Positions 8,277 to 16,626 of a stretch of DNA of 64,000 bases are shown piece by piece. Within the stretch, counting starts at the first letter, position 1, and the number at the start of each line of letters is the position of its first letter. Made by a program: the position numbers and the translations under genes. The stretch spans positions 62,001 through 126,000 of the forward strand of contig JAVWHP010000002.1 in assembly GCA_036639955.1 (NCBI GenBank). Direction: 5' to 3'. Below the pieces are notes generated by a model. It saw nothing but the letters and a program-made list of their open reading frames with translations, searched no databases and was not told where the DNA came from. Source of the DNA: JAVWHP01 sp036639955. Its GTDB lineage: Bacteria; Bacillota_I; Bacilli_A; Erysipelotrichales; Erysipelotrichaceae.

Positions 8277-10322
8277 ATGGGAAAAGGATATTTAACAATA
8301 GAAATATATACAGCAGATTATGCTATAGCAGTTCCACAAGCAAGTGTAAGAATATATAAAATTTTAGAAGACGATAGTATATTTGAATTATATTTAATGA
8401 GTAATGATGAAGGTAAAACAAGTAAAGCACAATTAGATACAGTTAATGCTTGTTTAAGTTTAAATCCTAATAATACAGAAAGGCCTTATACAGATTATAA
8501 TATTGAAATAAGAGTTAAAGGATATGAAAATGAAGAAAGAATAAACGTACAAGTATTTGATGGACAAGATTCTAGCTTACAAGTGAATATGATTCCAACA
8601 CTTACACCAAATATAACTAATATTGATACTATAGTAGATCATCATTTATTAACAGATTATGGAGGACATAATACAAGTCAAATACCGCCTATGAATTTAT
8701 ATGTATTGAAATCAGTAGTTATACCTAATAAGATTAGAGTTCATTTAGGTAGACCGACTTCTAATGCTGAAAATTTAACTGTTGATTTTAGATATTATAT
8801 AAAGAACGTATGTTCTAGTGAAGTATACCCTACTTGGCCTTATGAAGCATTAAAAGCTAATATATGGTGTCAAATATCATTAGCTTTAAATAGAATATAT
8901 ACTGAATGGTATCCATCTAAAGGGTATGATTATGATATTACTAATTCTACTGCTTTTGATCAGGCATTTGTTAAGGGTAGAACTATTTATGATAGTATGG
9001 CTGTTATAGTTGATGATATATTTAATGAGTATATTAGTAAAGCTAATTATGCAGAACCTTTTTATGCAGAATATTGTGATGGTAAGATTGCACAGTGTAA
9101 GGGTTTAAAGCAATGGGGAACGTTATCTTTAGCTAATCAAGGTTATACAGCTATTAATATATTAAAGTATTATTATGGTAATAATATTAAAATTGTTGAG
9201 AGTGATAGAATAGAAGATGTCAAATCTAGTTATCCTGGTAGTCCTTTAAAACTAGGTAGTAGTGGTTTAGAAGTTCATACATTGCAGGAAGAACTTAATG
9301 CTATAAGTATCAACTTTCCTTTAATTAAAGCTATATATCCTGTTAATGGTTTATATGAGACAAGCACTTATAATGCTGTTAAAGCATTTCAAAAACAATT
9401 TTCTTTAACTATAGATGGCATAGTTGGTAAGTCTACTTGGTACCAAGTATCTTATATATATGTTGCTGTACGTAAACTAGCTGAATTAGGTAGTATAGGT
9501 AAAATTGAAAATACTCTTAGTGGTGAATTTGCTGGTACTACTTTAAGCGTAGGAAGTAAAGGTGTAGATGTGCAACAACTACAATTTTACTTATCCGCAA
9601 TAGCCATCTTTTATGAAGATATTTTCCCTATAACTTCTATTGATGGCCGCTTTGGCAGTTCTACTGAAAAAGCGGTCGTCAGCTTTCAAAAGAAATATAA
9701 ACTTATAGCAGATGGTAAAGTAGGTTTAACTACTTGGAATAAAATATTTGAGATATATAAAAGTATTTCTAATGAAGTAACACCTGAAGATGCACCAGAA
9801 GTGTATCCCGGCCATATCTTTACTCTAGGCGCAACTGGTGATGATGTAGCTACGATTCAAAGCGCCTTAAATATTGTTTCCTCAATATATCCTAGTATTC
9901 ATGTAATTGTAGAAGATGCTATCTTTGGAACAGGTACTAGAGAAGCGGTGATAGCATTTCAAAAAATCTTCAATCTAGCACCTGATGGTATAGTAGGAGA
10001 ACTAACATGGAATAAACTATTAACTGTTTCTAATCAAATCCAAGAAGGTGAAAGGCCTAATTTAGGATATCCTCCTTACCCTGGGACTTTAATTAGAATA
10101 GGTAGCAGAGGAAGTGATGTTACTTTTATGCAACAGTATTTAAATTTTATTAGTATCTATTATAAAAGTATTGGAACTGTATTAATTGATGGTATCTTTG
10201 GTAATGGAATGCGTACTAATGTTATCAATTTTCAAAATTTAGTTGGTATTTCAGCTGATGGTATTATTGGCGAACAAACTTGGGATTTAGTTACTAAGGT
10301 ATATAATGAACTTATAAACTAA
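8277..10322 (+). CDS. SpoIID-like protein with four peptidoglycan-binding repeats
   Basis: A 681-residue protein with an N-terminal carboxypeptidase-regulatory-like beta domain (about 1-105), a SpoIID/LytB-like region (about 150-305, with FRYYIKNVCSSEVYPTWP and YCDGKIAQCKGLKQWGT), and four C-terminal PG_binding_1 repeats (about 315-390, 420-500, 515-590, 605-681), each with a D-G-x-x-G-x-x-T-W ending. SpoIID-type domains cleave or remodel denuded peptidoglycan during engulfment, and this architecture is typical of spore-forming Clostridia and Bacilli. No signal peptide is visible, which suits a protein acting on spore wall or released by the mother cell. The ribosome site CAGGAGGG fixes the start. 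Confidence 0.85.
   Translation: MGKGYLTIEIYTADYAIAVPQASVRIYKILEDDSIFELYLMSNDEGKTSKAQLDTVNACLSLNPNNTERPYTDYNIEIRVKGYENEERINVQVFDGQDSSLQVNMIPTLTPNITNIDTIVDHHLLTDYGGHNTSQIPPMNLYVLKSVVIPNKIRVHLGRPTSNAENLTVDFRYYIKNVCSSEVYPTWPYEALKANIWCQISLALNRIYTEWYPSKGYDYDITNSTAFDQAFVKGRTIYDSMAVIVDDIFNEYISKANYAEPFYAEYCDGKIAQCKGLKQWGTLSLANQGYTAINILKYYYGNNIKIVESDRIEDVKSSYPGSPLKLGSSGLEVHTLQEELNAISINFPLIKAIYPVNGLYETSTYNAVKAFQKQFSLTIDGIVGKSTWYQVSYIYVAVRKLAELGSIGKIENTLSGEFAGTTLSVGSKGVDVQQLQFYLSAIAIFYEDIFPITSIDGRFGSSTEKAVVSFQKKYKLIADGKVGLTTWNKIFEIYKSISNEVTPEDAPEVYPGHIFTLGATGDDVATIQSALNIVSSIYPSIHVIVEDAIFGTGTREAVIAFQKIFNLAPDGIVGELTWNKLLTVSNQIQEGERPNLGYPPYPGTLIRIGSRGSDVTFMQQYLNFISIYYKSIGTVLIDGIFGNGMRTNVINFQNLVGISADGIIGEQTWDLVTKVYNELIN
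9434..9449. repeat. 16-nt perfect palindrome in the first peptidoglycan-binding repeat
   Basis: TACTTGGTACCAAGTA reads identically on both strands and falls on the Thr-Trp-Tyr codons that close the first PG_binding_1 repeat. A second structure, arms 9642-9653 and 9669-9680 (12 bp including two G-U pairs), lies in the equivalent region of repeat two. Confidence 0.85.
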
Positions 10323-10357
10323 CAAAAGAATAGCGAAAGCTATTCTTTTGTTAGTTT
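10319..10357 (+). terminator. Terminator of the SpoIID-like gene
   Basis: CTAACAAAAGAATAGC and GCTATTCTTTTGTTAG form a perfect 16-bp stem closed by a GAAA tetraloop. The following T-run is short (TTT), but the stem is very stable. It starts within the last sense codon and stop of the gene. Confidence 0.8.
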
Positions 10358-10365
10358 AATTGGGG

Positions 10366-10394
10366 TATAATAATTCCATGGAGGAATTATTATG
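10366..10394 (+). promoter_or_regulatory. Inverted repeat covering the -10 site, ribosome site and start codon of the phospholipase gene
   Basis: AATAATTCC (10369-10377) pairs with GGAATTATT (10383-10391) around the loop ATGGA, and the pairing can extend through the ATG. The Shine-Dalgarno GGAGG lies in the loop and descending arm. A TATAAT hexamer at 10366-10371 is in the ascending arm, so transcription from it would begin within the structure; occlusion of translation applies only to transcripts starting further upstream. Confidence 0.6.
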
Positions 10395-11366
10395 CCAAAC
10401 ATTATAACACACCAAATATTTGCCCAACAAGTATTATTAAATATTAAGCAAACTTCAATATTAAATATAATTAATAAATCAGAACATATTTATGAAATAG
10501 GTAGTAATGGACCCGATTTCCTATTCTTTCATAATAGTAAACCATGGCAACTACTAGGCAGTCATGAGATATCTAAAATAGGTAGTAAACTACATACAGC
10601 AAATATTAATCTATTTTATAAATCTCTTATAGATACTATAAAAGAAGAAAAAGATTTAAAACTTAAAGAAGATATGATAGCCTACACCTTTGGACATCTA
10701 GTGCATTGGGCACTAGATGTCATCACTCATCCCTATATTTTTTATCATACAGGTAATTGTAAAGGGGATAGTGCAGGCTATCATCATAAATTTGAATCTA
10801 TGCTAGATACTATAATGCTAGATAAATTTAAACATAAAACAATTAAACATTATACATACTATAATATAGCTAAAACTAATATCAATGATAAAAGAGTTAT
10901 AGCTAAACTTTATGTACCAGCCACACTTAATGCTTTAAATATAACTATAACAAATAACGATATATATAAAGCATTAAGTGACTGGTACGAAAACACACAC
11001 CTACTATATGATAAAAATGGATGGAAATTTAAGACATTAACAAAAATAGAAAAGATAATAAAGTCTAAAAATCTTATAAGCGGAAATATAGTATTAAATG
11101 ACAAGGATTATACATATGATATTATGAATGAGAAGCATTCCGTTTGGTATAATCCTTGTACTAAAGAACCAAGTACTAAATCTTTTATAGAATTATTTAA
11201 TGAAGGTATAGCGCTAGCTACTAGTTGTATAGAGTTACTATATAGGTCTGTAGAGAGTGGTGAAGATGTTTATAGTTTATTAGAGTTAATAGGAGATAGA
11301 GCTTATGATACAGGGATATGTAATAATGCTAAAATGAAATACTTCAATATCATTTATAAGGAGTGA
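10392..11366 (+). CDS. Zinc-dependent phospholipase C-like protein
   Basis: A 324-residue member of the zinc-dependent phospholipase C family (Zn_dep_PLPC). Candidate ligands are near-complete: the NGPDFLF segment (39-45), H102, H105, D109 and H113 in GHLVHWALDVITHP, and H131/H132 with E135 (HHKFES). No signal peptide is present, so a cytoplasmic lipid-headgroup or related phosphodiester hydrolase is plausible. The gene carries two long inverted repeats, one of 12 bp exactly over the zinc-site codons and one of 13 bp near 11101-11159. It overlaps no neighbour, and the dipeptidase starts 4 bp after its stop. Confidence 0.8.
   Translation: MPNIITHQIFAQQVLLNIKQTSILNIINKSEHIYEIGSNGPDFLFFHNSKPWQLLGSHEISKIGSKLHTANINLFYKSLIDTIKEEKDLKLKEDMIAYTFGHLVHWALDVITHPYIFYHTGNCKGDSAGYHHKFESMLDTIMLDKFKHKTIKHYTYYNIAKTNINDKRVIAKLYVPATLNALNITITNNDIYKALSDWYENTHLLYDKNGWKFKTLTKIEKIIKSKNLISGNIVLNDKDYTYDIMNEKHSVWYNPCTKEPSTKSFIELFNEGIALATSCIELLYRSVESGEDVYSLLELIGDRAYDTGICNNAKMKYFNIIYKE
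10693..10721. repeat. Perfect 12-bp hairpin on the zinc-motif codons of the phospholipase gene
   Basis: GACATCTAGTGC and GCACTAGATGTC are exact reverse complements with a 5-nt loop. The stem encodes residues 101-110 (GHLVHWALDV), using GTG, CTA and GTC codons that are uncommon in this window. Confidence 0.95.
11101..11159. repeat. Perfect 13-bp inverted repeat in the phospholipase gene
   Basis: ACAAGGATTATAC at 11101-11113 and GTATAATCCTTGT at 11147-11159 are exact reverse complements separated by 33 nt. It lies within codons for a Tyr-rich region two thirds into the protein. Confidence 0.9.
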
Positions 11367-11370
11367 AATA

Positions 11371-12324
11371 TTGAAAATATTCGATTTACATGCAGATATA
11401 GGCTATGATATATATAATAAATATTATGAAGGAATTCGTAATAGATTAAATGATGTACATGAGTTTAAATTGAAAAGGGGAGATGTTCAAGCAGTTAATA
11501 TTGCTTGCTATTTTGATGGTAAAGCAAGTTATGAAGAGATGTTAGATGAAATAAGAATAGTAAGAAAAGAGATAATTGACGCTAATAGCTTTAAGCTAAT
11601 AGAAGCTATAAATGATATGGTTGAAGTAGATCATAAACAGATTATAGCTTTTTTAAGTATTGAAGGGATGGGAAGTATCCATTATAATGAATCAGTAAAA
11701 ATAACTAAACTTTATGAATTAGGTGTTAGAATCGGATCACTATGCTGGAATGAAACAAATGATTTAGCTTCTGGTAATAAGAATAATTTAGTAGGCTTAA
11801 CTAGTAAGGGATTTAACGTAATTAAAAAAATGAATGAATTAGGAATGATTATAGATGTATCTCATGCAAATGAAAAGACCTTCTATGATATATTAAAAAC
11901 TAGTAAACGTAGTATTATAGCTACTCATAGCAATGCTTATACATTATGTAATAGTCCAAGAAATCTTAAAGATGATCAACTTAAACAAATTGCGTCTAGT
12001 AATGGTTTAATCGGAGTAGTAGCTTGTAAATCTTTTGTAAGCAATATACCTAATCAACAGGATGTTAAACATTATGTAAACCATATTAGGTATATTGCTA
12101 ATTTAATAGGAATAGATCATGTATGCTTAGGTTTTGATTATATGGATAATTGTTATGAAGATCATTTAATGATTAATTCGCTTAGCGACGCTTCCAAGTC
12201 GCAACTAGTTATAAATGAATTAGTTAATCAAGGCTTTACTAATTTAGAAATAAAAAAAGTATGCTATGATAATGCATACAAATTCTTTTTAAGAGAGTTA
12301 AGCCCTCACATAACTTTATTATAA
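11371..12324 (+). CDS. Membrane (renal-type) dipeptidase, peptidase family M19
   Basis: A 317-residue M19 dipeptidase that would hydrolyse dipeptides, including those with D-residues. The binuclear zinc site is intact: H7 and D9 (DLHAD), E98 (SIEGMG), H165 (DVSHAN), H186 (ATHSN) and an Asp in LGFDYMD. The start is a TTG with AAGGAG eight bases upstream; starting here gives the family's usual N-terminus. It follows the phospholipase by 4 bp, so the two are probably co-transcribed. No signal peptide is visible, so it is probably cytoplasmic. Confidence 0.9.
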   Translation: MKIFDLHADIGYDIYNKYYEGIRNRLNDVHEFKLKRGDVQAVNIACYFDGKASYEEMLDEIRIVRKEIIDANSFKLIEAINDMVEVDHKQIIAFLSIEGMGSIHYNESVKITKLYELGVRIGSLCWNETNDLASGNKNNLVGLTSKGFNVIKKMNELGMIIDVSHANEKTFYDILKTSKRSIIATHSNAYTLCNSPRNLKDDQLKQIASSNGLIGVVACKSFVSNIPNQQDVKHYVNHIRYIANLIGIDHVCLGFDYMDNCYEDHLMINSLSDASKSQLVINELVNQGFTNLEIKKVCYDNAYKFFLRELSPHITLL

Positions 12325-12406
12325 CATTAAAACTTATATAATGTAAGACTATTATTATAAATTTATAGAGGTATAATATGAGTATAGAAACAAGGAGGAT
12401 ATTCCT

Positions 12407-12928
12407 ATGAAAGTATTAATTTATGGTAAGAACTTAGAAGTAACAGAAGCTTTACAACAGAAGGTGGAAAAAAAGCTTAATTTCTTAGAAAAGTATTTCA
12501 TCATTGATGAAAATGTAGTTGCAAATGTAGTATTAAAGGTTCACCCAACTATTCAAAAGATTGAGATTACTATTCCTACAAAGTTTGCAGTATTAAGAGC
12601 AGAAGTTGCTAACAAGGATCTATATGCTGCTGTTGACTTGGCAATAGATAAACTAGAGGACCAGATTAGAAGACAAAAAACAAGATTGTCTAAGAAAAAT
12701 AAAGAAAAACTAGCTATGAGTTTTATTAAAGAGGAGATAGATGCTGATGAAGACGTTCTTGTAAAAACAAAATCTATTATACCTGATAATATGGATTTAG
12801 AAGAAGCTATTATGAGAATGGAAATGTTGGATCATACTTTCTTCATTTATAGAGATGAAGAAACTAATGAATTAGCAGTAGTATATAAAAGACATGATGG
12901 TGGTTATGGTTTAATTGAAACTAATTAA
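12407..12928 (+). CDS. hpf: Long-form ribosome hibernation-promoting factor
   Basis: A 173-residue long HPF. Residues 1-100 form the ribosome-binding domain (MKVLIYGKNLEVTEAL) that occupies the tRNA and mRNA channel of the 30S subunit. Residues about 115-173 form the dimerisation domain (MDLEEAIMRMEMLDHTFFIYRD) that joins two 70S ribosomes into 100S dimers in stationary phase or dormancy. The start follows AAGGAGGA. It is a single-gene unit closed by twin terminators. Confidence 0.95.
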   Translation: MKVLIYGKNLEVTEALQQKVEKKLNFLEKYFIIDENVVANVVLKVHPTIQKIEITIPTKFAVLRAEVANKDLYAAVDLAIDKLEDQIRRQKTRLSKKNKEKLAMSFIKEEIDADEDVLVKTKSIIPDNMDLEEAIMRMEMLDHTFFIYRDEETNELAVVYKRHDGGYGLIETN

Positions 12929-12984
12929 TAGTTTAGAACTCTCTCAAGTTAATTAAACAAAAATTAATATAAAATATAAATAGT

Positions 12985-13016
12985 AAGGTTCAGCATGATA
13001 GCTGAACCTTTTTTAA
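12985..13016 (+). terminator. First of two sibling terminators after hpf
   Basis: AAGGTTCAGC and GCTGAACCTT form a perfect 10-bp stem with loop ATGATA, followed by a six-base T-run on the plus strand. Confidence 0.9.
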
Positions 13017-13033
13017 TGATTAAATTAATTAGT

Positions 13034-13060
13034 AAAGGTTCAGCCTTAAGCTGAACCTTT
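13034..13060. terminator. Second hairpin with the same stem, between hpf and the convergent ABC operon
   Basis: AAAGGTTCAGC and GCTGAACCTTT pair around CTTAA. The 10-bp core AAGGTTCAGC is identical to the preceding terminator, so the arms of the two hairpins could also pair with each other. It is the first hairpin met by transcripts leaving the minus-strand ABC operon. Confidence 0.75.
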
Positions 13061-13123
13061 CAATTTATTGATAAATCTTGGATTTAATTTTTATAATGTA
13101 AAGTCCCTAATAAAAGATGCTTT

Positions 13124-14773
13124 TTACATCTTACTGAATAAAGCATCAGCTTTAATACGTAAAAGTTGATAAGTAATCAGTAATAAAATTAATACTAGTA
13201 AGGATGCTGTTAAAGCAATTAAATGCAATTGGTCAATATCAAAGATAAAGCATACATATAGAACAATACCACCTAATACAAAAGACATAAGCATAGCTAA
13301 CATACCATTCATATTTTGTTTAACAGCGGCAGCTTCACTCTCCCAAGTTAATTTAGGATGTAATATATCAATGATAATACCAAGATAGTTACCAAGTAAA
13401 TTACTAATAGAAGCAGCAACAATTCCAATAATCAATAATAATAATGGAATTTTAAGGAAGATAGCAATTGGTATTAACACAATTAACATACCGAATTCAC
13501 CAATAACAAATCCAGATAAAACTTTAGCATTAATTTGATCCATATAAGAAATAGGAATATATTTCATAAATTTGAAATTTGATCCTTCTCTTGAAATAGA
13601 AGTAGAAGCTATTAAATCCATATTTGAATAAAATAAACCAAGCCCTATTCCACCAATAATAAATAAATAGATTGCATTATCATTAGAAAATAATATTTGC
13701 GCTAATTTAGCTATTTCATTCAGTTGTTCAGCATCAGTAGATACAAAAGGAACAACTAGACAAATAGGCATAATAATTACTATAAGAATATTATTCATAA
13801 AGTATATTGGCGTTCTTAATAACAGTTTGATTTCTTTAATCATATAACTGAAAACAACTGGTTTCGATCTAGTACCTTTAGATAATTCTTTAGCGCTTAA
13901 AACTGTCTTACTACTATTAGATTCATTAACACCAATTGCACCCTTAAAATAAAAATTTTTAGCAACTAATATAAATATAATGAATGCTAATAAAGTTATA
14001 CCAATATATACTAATAAACTTATAATATCTTTAGCTGTTATTGCATTAGCAGCAAATGGTACATTAGGTGCTAATGTATAAAATATAGCATTTAAAGAAT
14101 TCTTTCCTTCTTGAATCATTTTAACTATTTCTTCAGGTTTAACTAATGCTAACTTTTGAAGAATGAAACTAAAGCCAAAACTTATAGCTACAGCAGCTAT
14201 ACTACCAATCATATTAAATAGATCTCTATTTTTAGCTAGAGGAACAAATCTCATTAAAAGTATTGTTAATATAGAACTTAAACATAAAGGTAATATAGGA
14301 AGTAATATGGTTACGAGGATACTTATAATAAATTTTAAGGCATCAAATCCTACACAATTAAAGTAAGCTGCCATTGTAGTACCCATAACTAGTACTGCTA
14401 CAATATATTCATAAATTAAAGCAACACTGAATTTACTTAATATTATAGTTTCTGGTTTAAGTGGCAATGGTAATAGATGATCTACATCTTTACTAAAGTA
14501 ATAAATACTTGATACTATAAATAAACTAAAAGCAAAGGTAATACTTGTTGAAGCGAATAATGCTACTGATAGTATAAAACTTTCTTGTTGAATTTGTACA
14601 AACAATGGCATAATAGAACTTAAAACATCATATAGCATTGCTACCACTGGAAAGAAGCAAATAGCAATTAAAACATAAAGTGCTGCTGTTTTAAATCTAC
14701 TAGATGAGTCACTTTTACCAGTACCAAAGTTTGTTTTTAAAAGAACTTTAGTTAATGTTAAATAATTAGACAT
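13124..14773 (-). CDS. ABC exporter permease of the SdpRI-linked operon
   Basis: A 549-residue ABC-2-like permease with about twelve predicted hydrophobic segments, roughly double the usual ABC-2 size, suggesting two fused six-helix halves. It overlaps the ATPase gene upstream by 8 bp and shares its operon with SdpI- and SdpR-like genes, so it probably exports a peptide or toxic amphiphile or helps resist one. It is the last gene of the operon. The substrate is unknown. Confidence 0.75.
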   Translation of the reverse strand: MSNYLTLTKVLLKTNFGTGKSDSSSRFKTAALYVLIAICFFPVVAMLYDVLSSIMPLFVQIQQESFILSVALFASTSITFAFSLFIVSSIYYFSKDVDHLLPLPLKPETIILSKFSVALIYEYIVAVLVMGTTMAAYFNCVGFDALKFIISILVTILLPILPLCLSSILTILLMRFVPLAKNRDLFNMIGSIAAVAISFGFSFILQKLALVKPEEIVKMIQEGKNSLNAIFYTLAPNVPFAANAITAKDIISLLVYIGITLLAFIIFILVAKNFYFKGAIGVNESNSSKTVLSAKELSKGTRSKPVVFSYMIKEIKLLLRTPIYFMNNILIVIIMPICLVVPFVSTDAEQLNEIAKLAQILFSNDNAIYLFIIGGIGLGLFYSNMDLIASTSISREGSNFKFMKYIPISYMDQINAKVLSGFVIGEFGMLIVLIPIAIFLKIPLLLLIIGIVAASISNLLGNYLGIIIDILHPKLTWESEAAAVKQNMNGMLAMLMSFVLGGIVLYVCFIFDIDQLHLIALTASLLVLILLLITYQLLRIKADALFSKM

Positions 14774-15491
14774 TGTTTACTACCTCTAGGAATATTGCTT
14801 CTAATGTATCTTTATCTTTGTGTTCGTTTTTAAGTTCTTTTAATGTCCCATAAAATAGAATTTTTCCATTGTTTATAATTGCTACTTTATCACATAACTT
14901 TTCAGCTACTTCTAATACATGTGTAGAGAAGAATACTGTATTACCTTTATTAACATGATCTCTCATTAAGTCTTTTAGAATAAATGATGATTGAGGATCT
15001 AAACCAGTTAATGGTTCATCTAATATCCAAACACTAGGTTCTACAATAAGTACTCCCATTATAACGATTTTTTGTCTCATACCATGAGAATAACTTAGTA
15101 TTTTATCATTTAAAGCATTTTGCATTTCAAATTTATCTGCGTAATCTTTAATTCTCTTATTACGATCTTCAGATGATATATTATATATATCAGCAATAAA
15201 ATTTAAATATTCTATACCTTTTAATCTTAAGAATATATCTGCATTATCAGGTACTAAACCAAATTCTTTTTTAGCAGCTACAGGTTCTTTAACTATATCT
15301 TTACCATTAATTAAAATTTGACCACTATCTGGATTTAATACTCCAGTAAGCATATTTATAGTTGTAGTTTTACCAGCACCATTAGGGCCGATAAATCCGA
15401 CTATTTCTCCAGTAGGAATAGTTAAGTTAATGTTGTCTGCTGCTTTCTTTTTACCGTTAAATACTTTAGTTACATTTCTAATTTCTATCAT
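14766..15491 (-). CDS. ABC transporter ATP-binding protein of the SdpRI-linked operon
   Basis: A 241-residue ATPase subunit with Walker A GPNGAGKTT (35-43), signature LSYSHGMRQ (132-140) and Walker B WILDEP (155-160), followed by a switch histidine in FFSTHV. The sequence class is that of ABC-2 drug/peptide exporters. It lies 3 bp after the SdpI-like gene and overlaps the permease by 8 bp, so the two transporter subunits are translationally coupled. Confidence 0.9.
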   Translation of the reverse strand: MIEIRNVTKVFNGKKKAADNINLTIPTGEIVGFIGPNGAGKTTTINMLTGVLNPDSGQILINGKDIVKEPVAAKKEFGLVPDNADIFLRLKGIEYLNFIADIYNISSEDRNKRIKDYADKFEMQNALNDKILSYSHGMRQKIVIMGVLIVEPSVWILDEPLTGLDPQSSFILKDLMRDHVNKGNTVFFSTHVLEVAEKLCDKVAIINNGKILFYGTLKELKNEHKDKDTLEAIFLEVVNNV

Positions 15492-15494
15492 TTT

Positions 15495-16151
15495 TTAATT
15501 CTCCTTTTCAAAGTTGATATCTTTTTTAAAATCATAATATGAATAAATGATCGGTATTATTGCACATATTGTAAATATAGCAAGGGATGAATATACATTA
15601 ATAGGTGTTTCTAAAAAACAAATTGGAAAAATTAATAGACCGCCTATTAGCCAAACACGTCCACCGAAGCGATGAGTTCGTTCCCAATTAGATTCACTAG
15701 CTAAAGTCCACGGTGTTCTAATACCTAAATATAAGTTACTTTTAATTTTAGGCATAACATTTCCTAACAATATTAATAGTGAACATAACACTAAACAACA
15801 TAATATGCTCATGTTAATCATTCCAGGATTTGTAGTATACATAATTACTCCTAAACATGTCATTAACATAATACAGTTAAATACAATATTAACTATACCT
15901 AATACATTTGCGTAATTAACATTCTCTTTAAGTTTAGGATCATTATTTGCTATAATACGAGAAACTATAGAAAATAATATAGCAATTACTGGAAATGCAA
16001 TTATAGAATTTTTACTACTATAACTATCAGCAACACCTAATTCATTGAAATGAGTAGGTACTGTATCTGGTAATGTAACTAATCCAGTAGTAGTTATAAC
16101 GCATATTAATCCTATAATAAATAAATTAATTTTAAAACTTTTATTCTTCAT
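15495..16151 (-). CDS. sdpI: SdpI-family immunity protein
   Basis: A 218-residue membrane protein with the DUF1648 segment (LPDTVPTHFNELGVADSYSSK) and the C-terminal SdpI signature NLYLGIRTPWTLASESNWERTHR. In Bacillus SdpI protects against the SdpC killing peptide and sequesters the repressor SdpR at the membrane when toxin is present. About seven hydrophobic segments are visible, and it overlaps the sdpR-like gene by 11 bp. No sdpC is present in the window, so here it may sense or resist a foreign or unlinked peptide. Confidence 0.88.
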   Translation of the reverse strand: MKNKSFKINLFIIGLICVITTTGLVTLPDTVPTHFNELGVADSYSSKNSIIAFPVIAILFSIVSRIIANNDPKLKENVNYANVLGIVNIVFNCIMLMTCLGVIMYTTNPGMINMSILCCLVLCSLLILLGNVMPKIKSNLYLGIRTPWTLASESNWERTHRFGGRVWLIGGLLIFPICFLETPINVYSSLAIFTICAIIPIIYSYYDFKKDINFEKEN

Positions 16152-16416
16152 AACTAGATCCTCCTAAGTTCTTAATAAATAATAATAACTCATCTAGTAC
16201 AGTACAGTTTAAAGTGTAATAAATATATTTTCCTTTTTTTTCATCTAATATAAGATTAGCATCTTTCAATATATTTAAATGATGTGAAACAGTAGCATTT
16301 GATAATTTAAAACTGTCTGATATATCAGTTGCATTCATTGAACCTGTTTTTAGAAGTTCTAGTATATCTCTTCTAGTTTGATCACTCATTGCTTTAAAAC
16401 TATTCTGAATAGACAT
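16141..16416 (-). CDS. sdpR: SdpR-like ArsR-family autorepressor
   Basis: A 91-residue winged-helix repressor closely resembling SdpR (FKAMSDQTRRDILELL near the N-terminus; SNATVSHHLNILKDANLI as the recognition region). There are no metal-binding cysteines, which fits SdpR rather than ArsR metal sensors. It is the first gene of the four-gene minus-strand operon. A perfect inverted repeat just upstream, overlapping the likely transcription start, is a good candidate operator for autorepression. Confidence 0.9.
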   Translation of the reverse strand: MSIQNSFKAMSDQTRRDILELLKTGSMNATDISDSFKLSNATVSHHLNILKDANLILDEKKGKYIYYTLNCTVLDELLLFIKNLGGSSYEE

Positions 16417-16430
16417 ATTATCCCCTTTCG

Positions 16431-16448
16431 GACATTTCGATGAATGTC
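16431..16448 (-). promoter_or_regulatory. Candidate SdpR operator
   Basis: GACATT-N6-AATGTC is a perfect inverted repeat lying between the -10 hexamer and the start codon of the repressor gene, at the predicted transcription start. Position and symmetry fit binding of a dimeric ArsR-family repressor; binding is inferred. Confidence 0.65.
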
Positions 16449-16455
16449 TAAATGT

Positions 16456-16484
16456 ATTATAGTAGTGATATTTATATTTGTCAA
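16456..16484 (-). promoter_or_regulatory. Full-consensus vegetative promoter of the sdpR-sdpI-ABC operon
   Basis: On the minus strand TTGACA (16479-16484) and TATAAT (16456-16461) are both perfect and 17 bp apart. Such a strong promoter is expected where expression is normally held down by a repressor. Confidence 0.92.
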
Positions 16485-16626
16485 TATATTAAATGCATGC
16501 TTAGTATAAAGATTATATTAAGGCTTTAATAGGCATGAACAATAATATTATAATTACTGATAATATATATTAACTATATTCTTCATATGTTATAATAAAG
16601 GGGAAATATAGGATGGAGCTGATTAA

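Noticed and set aside
16483..16626. Sigma-K-type promoter for sortase B (CATATGTTA)
   Set aside because: The -10-like part matches, but there is no AC at the required 16-bp spacing, and an ordinary TATAAT overlaps it.
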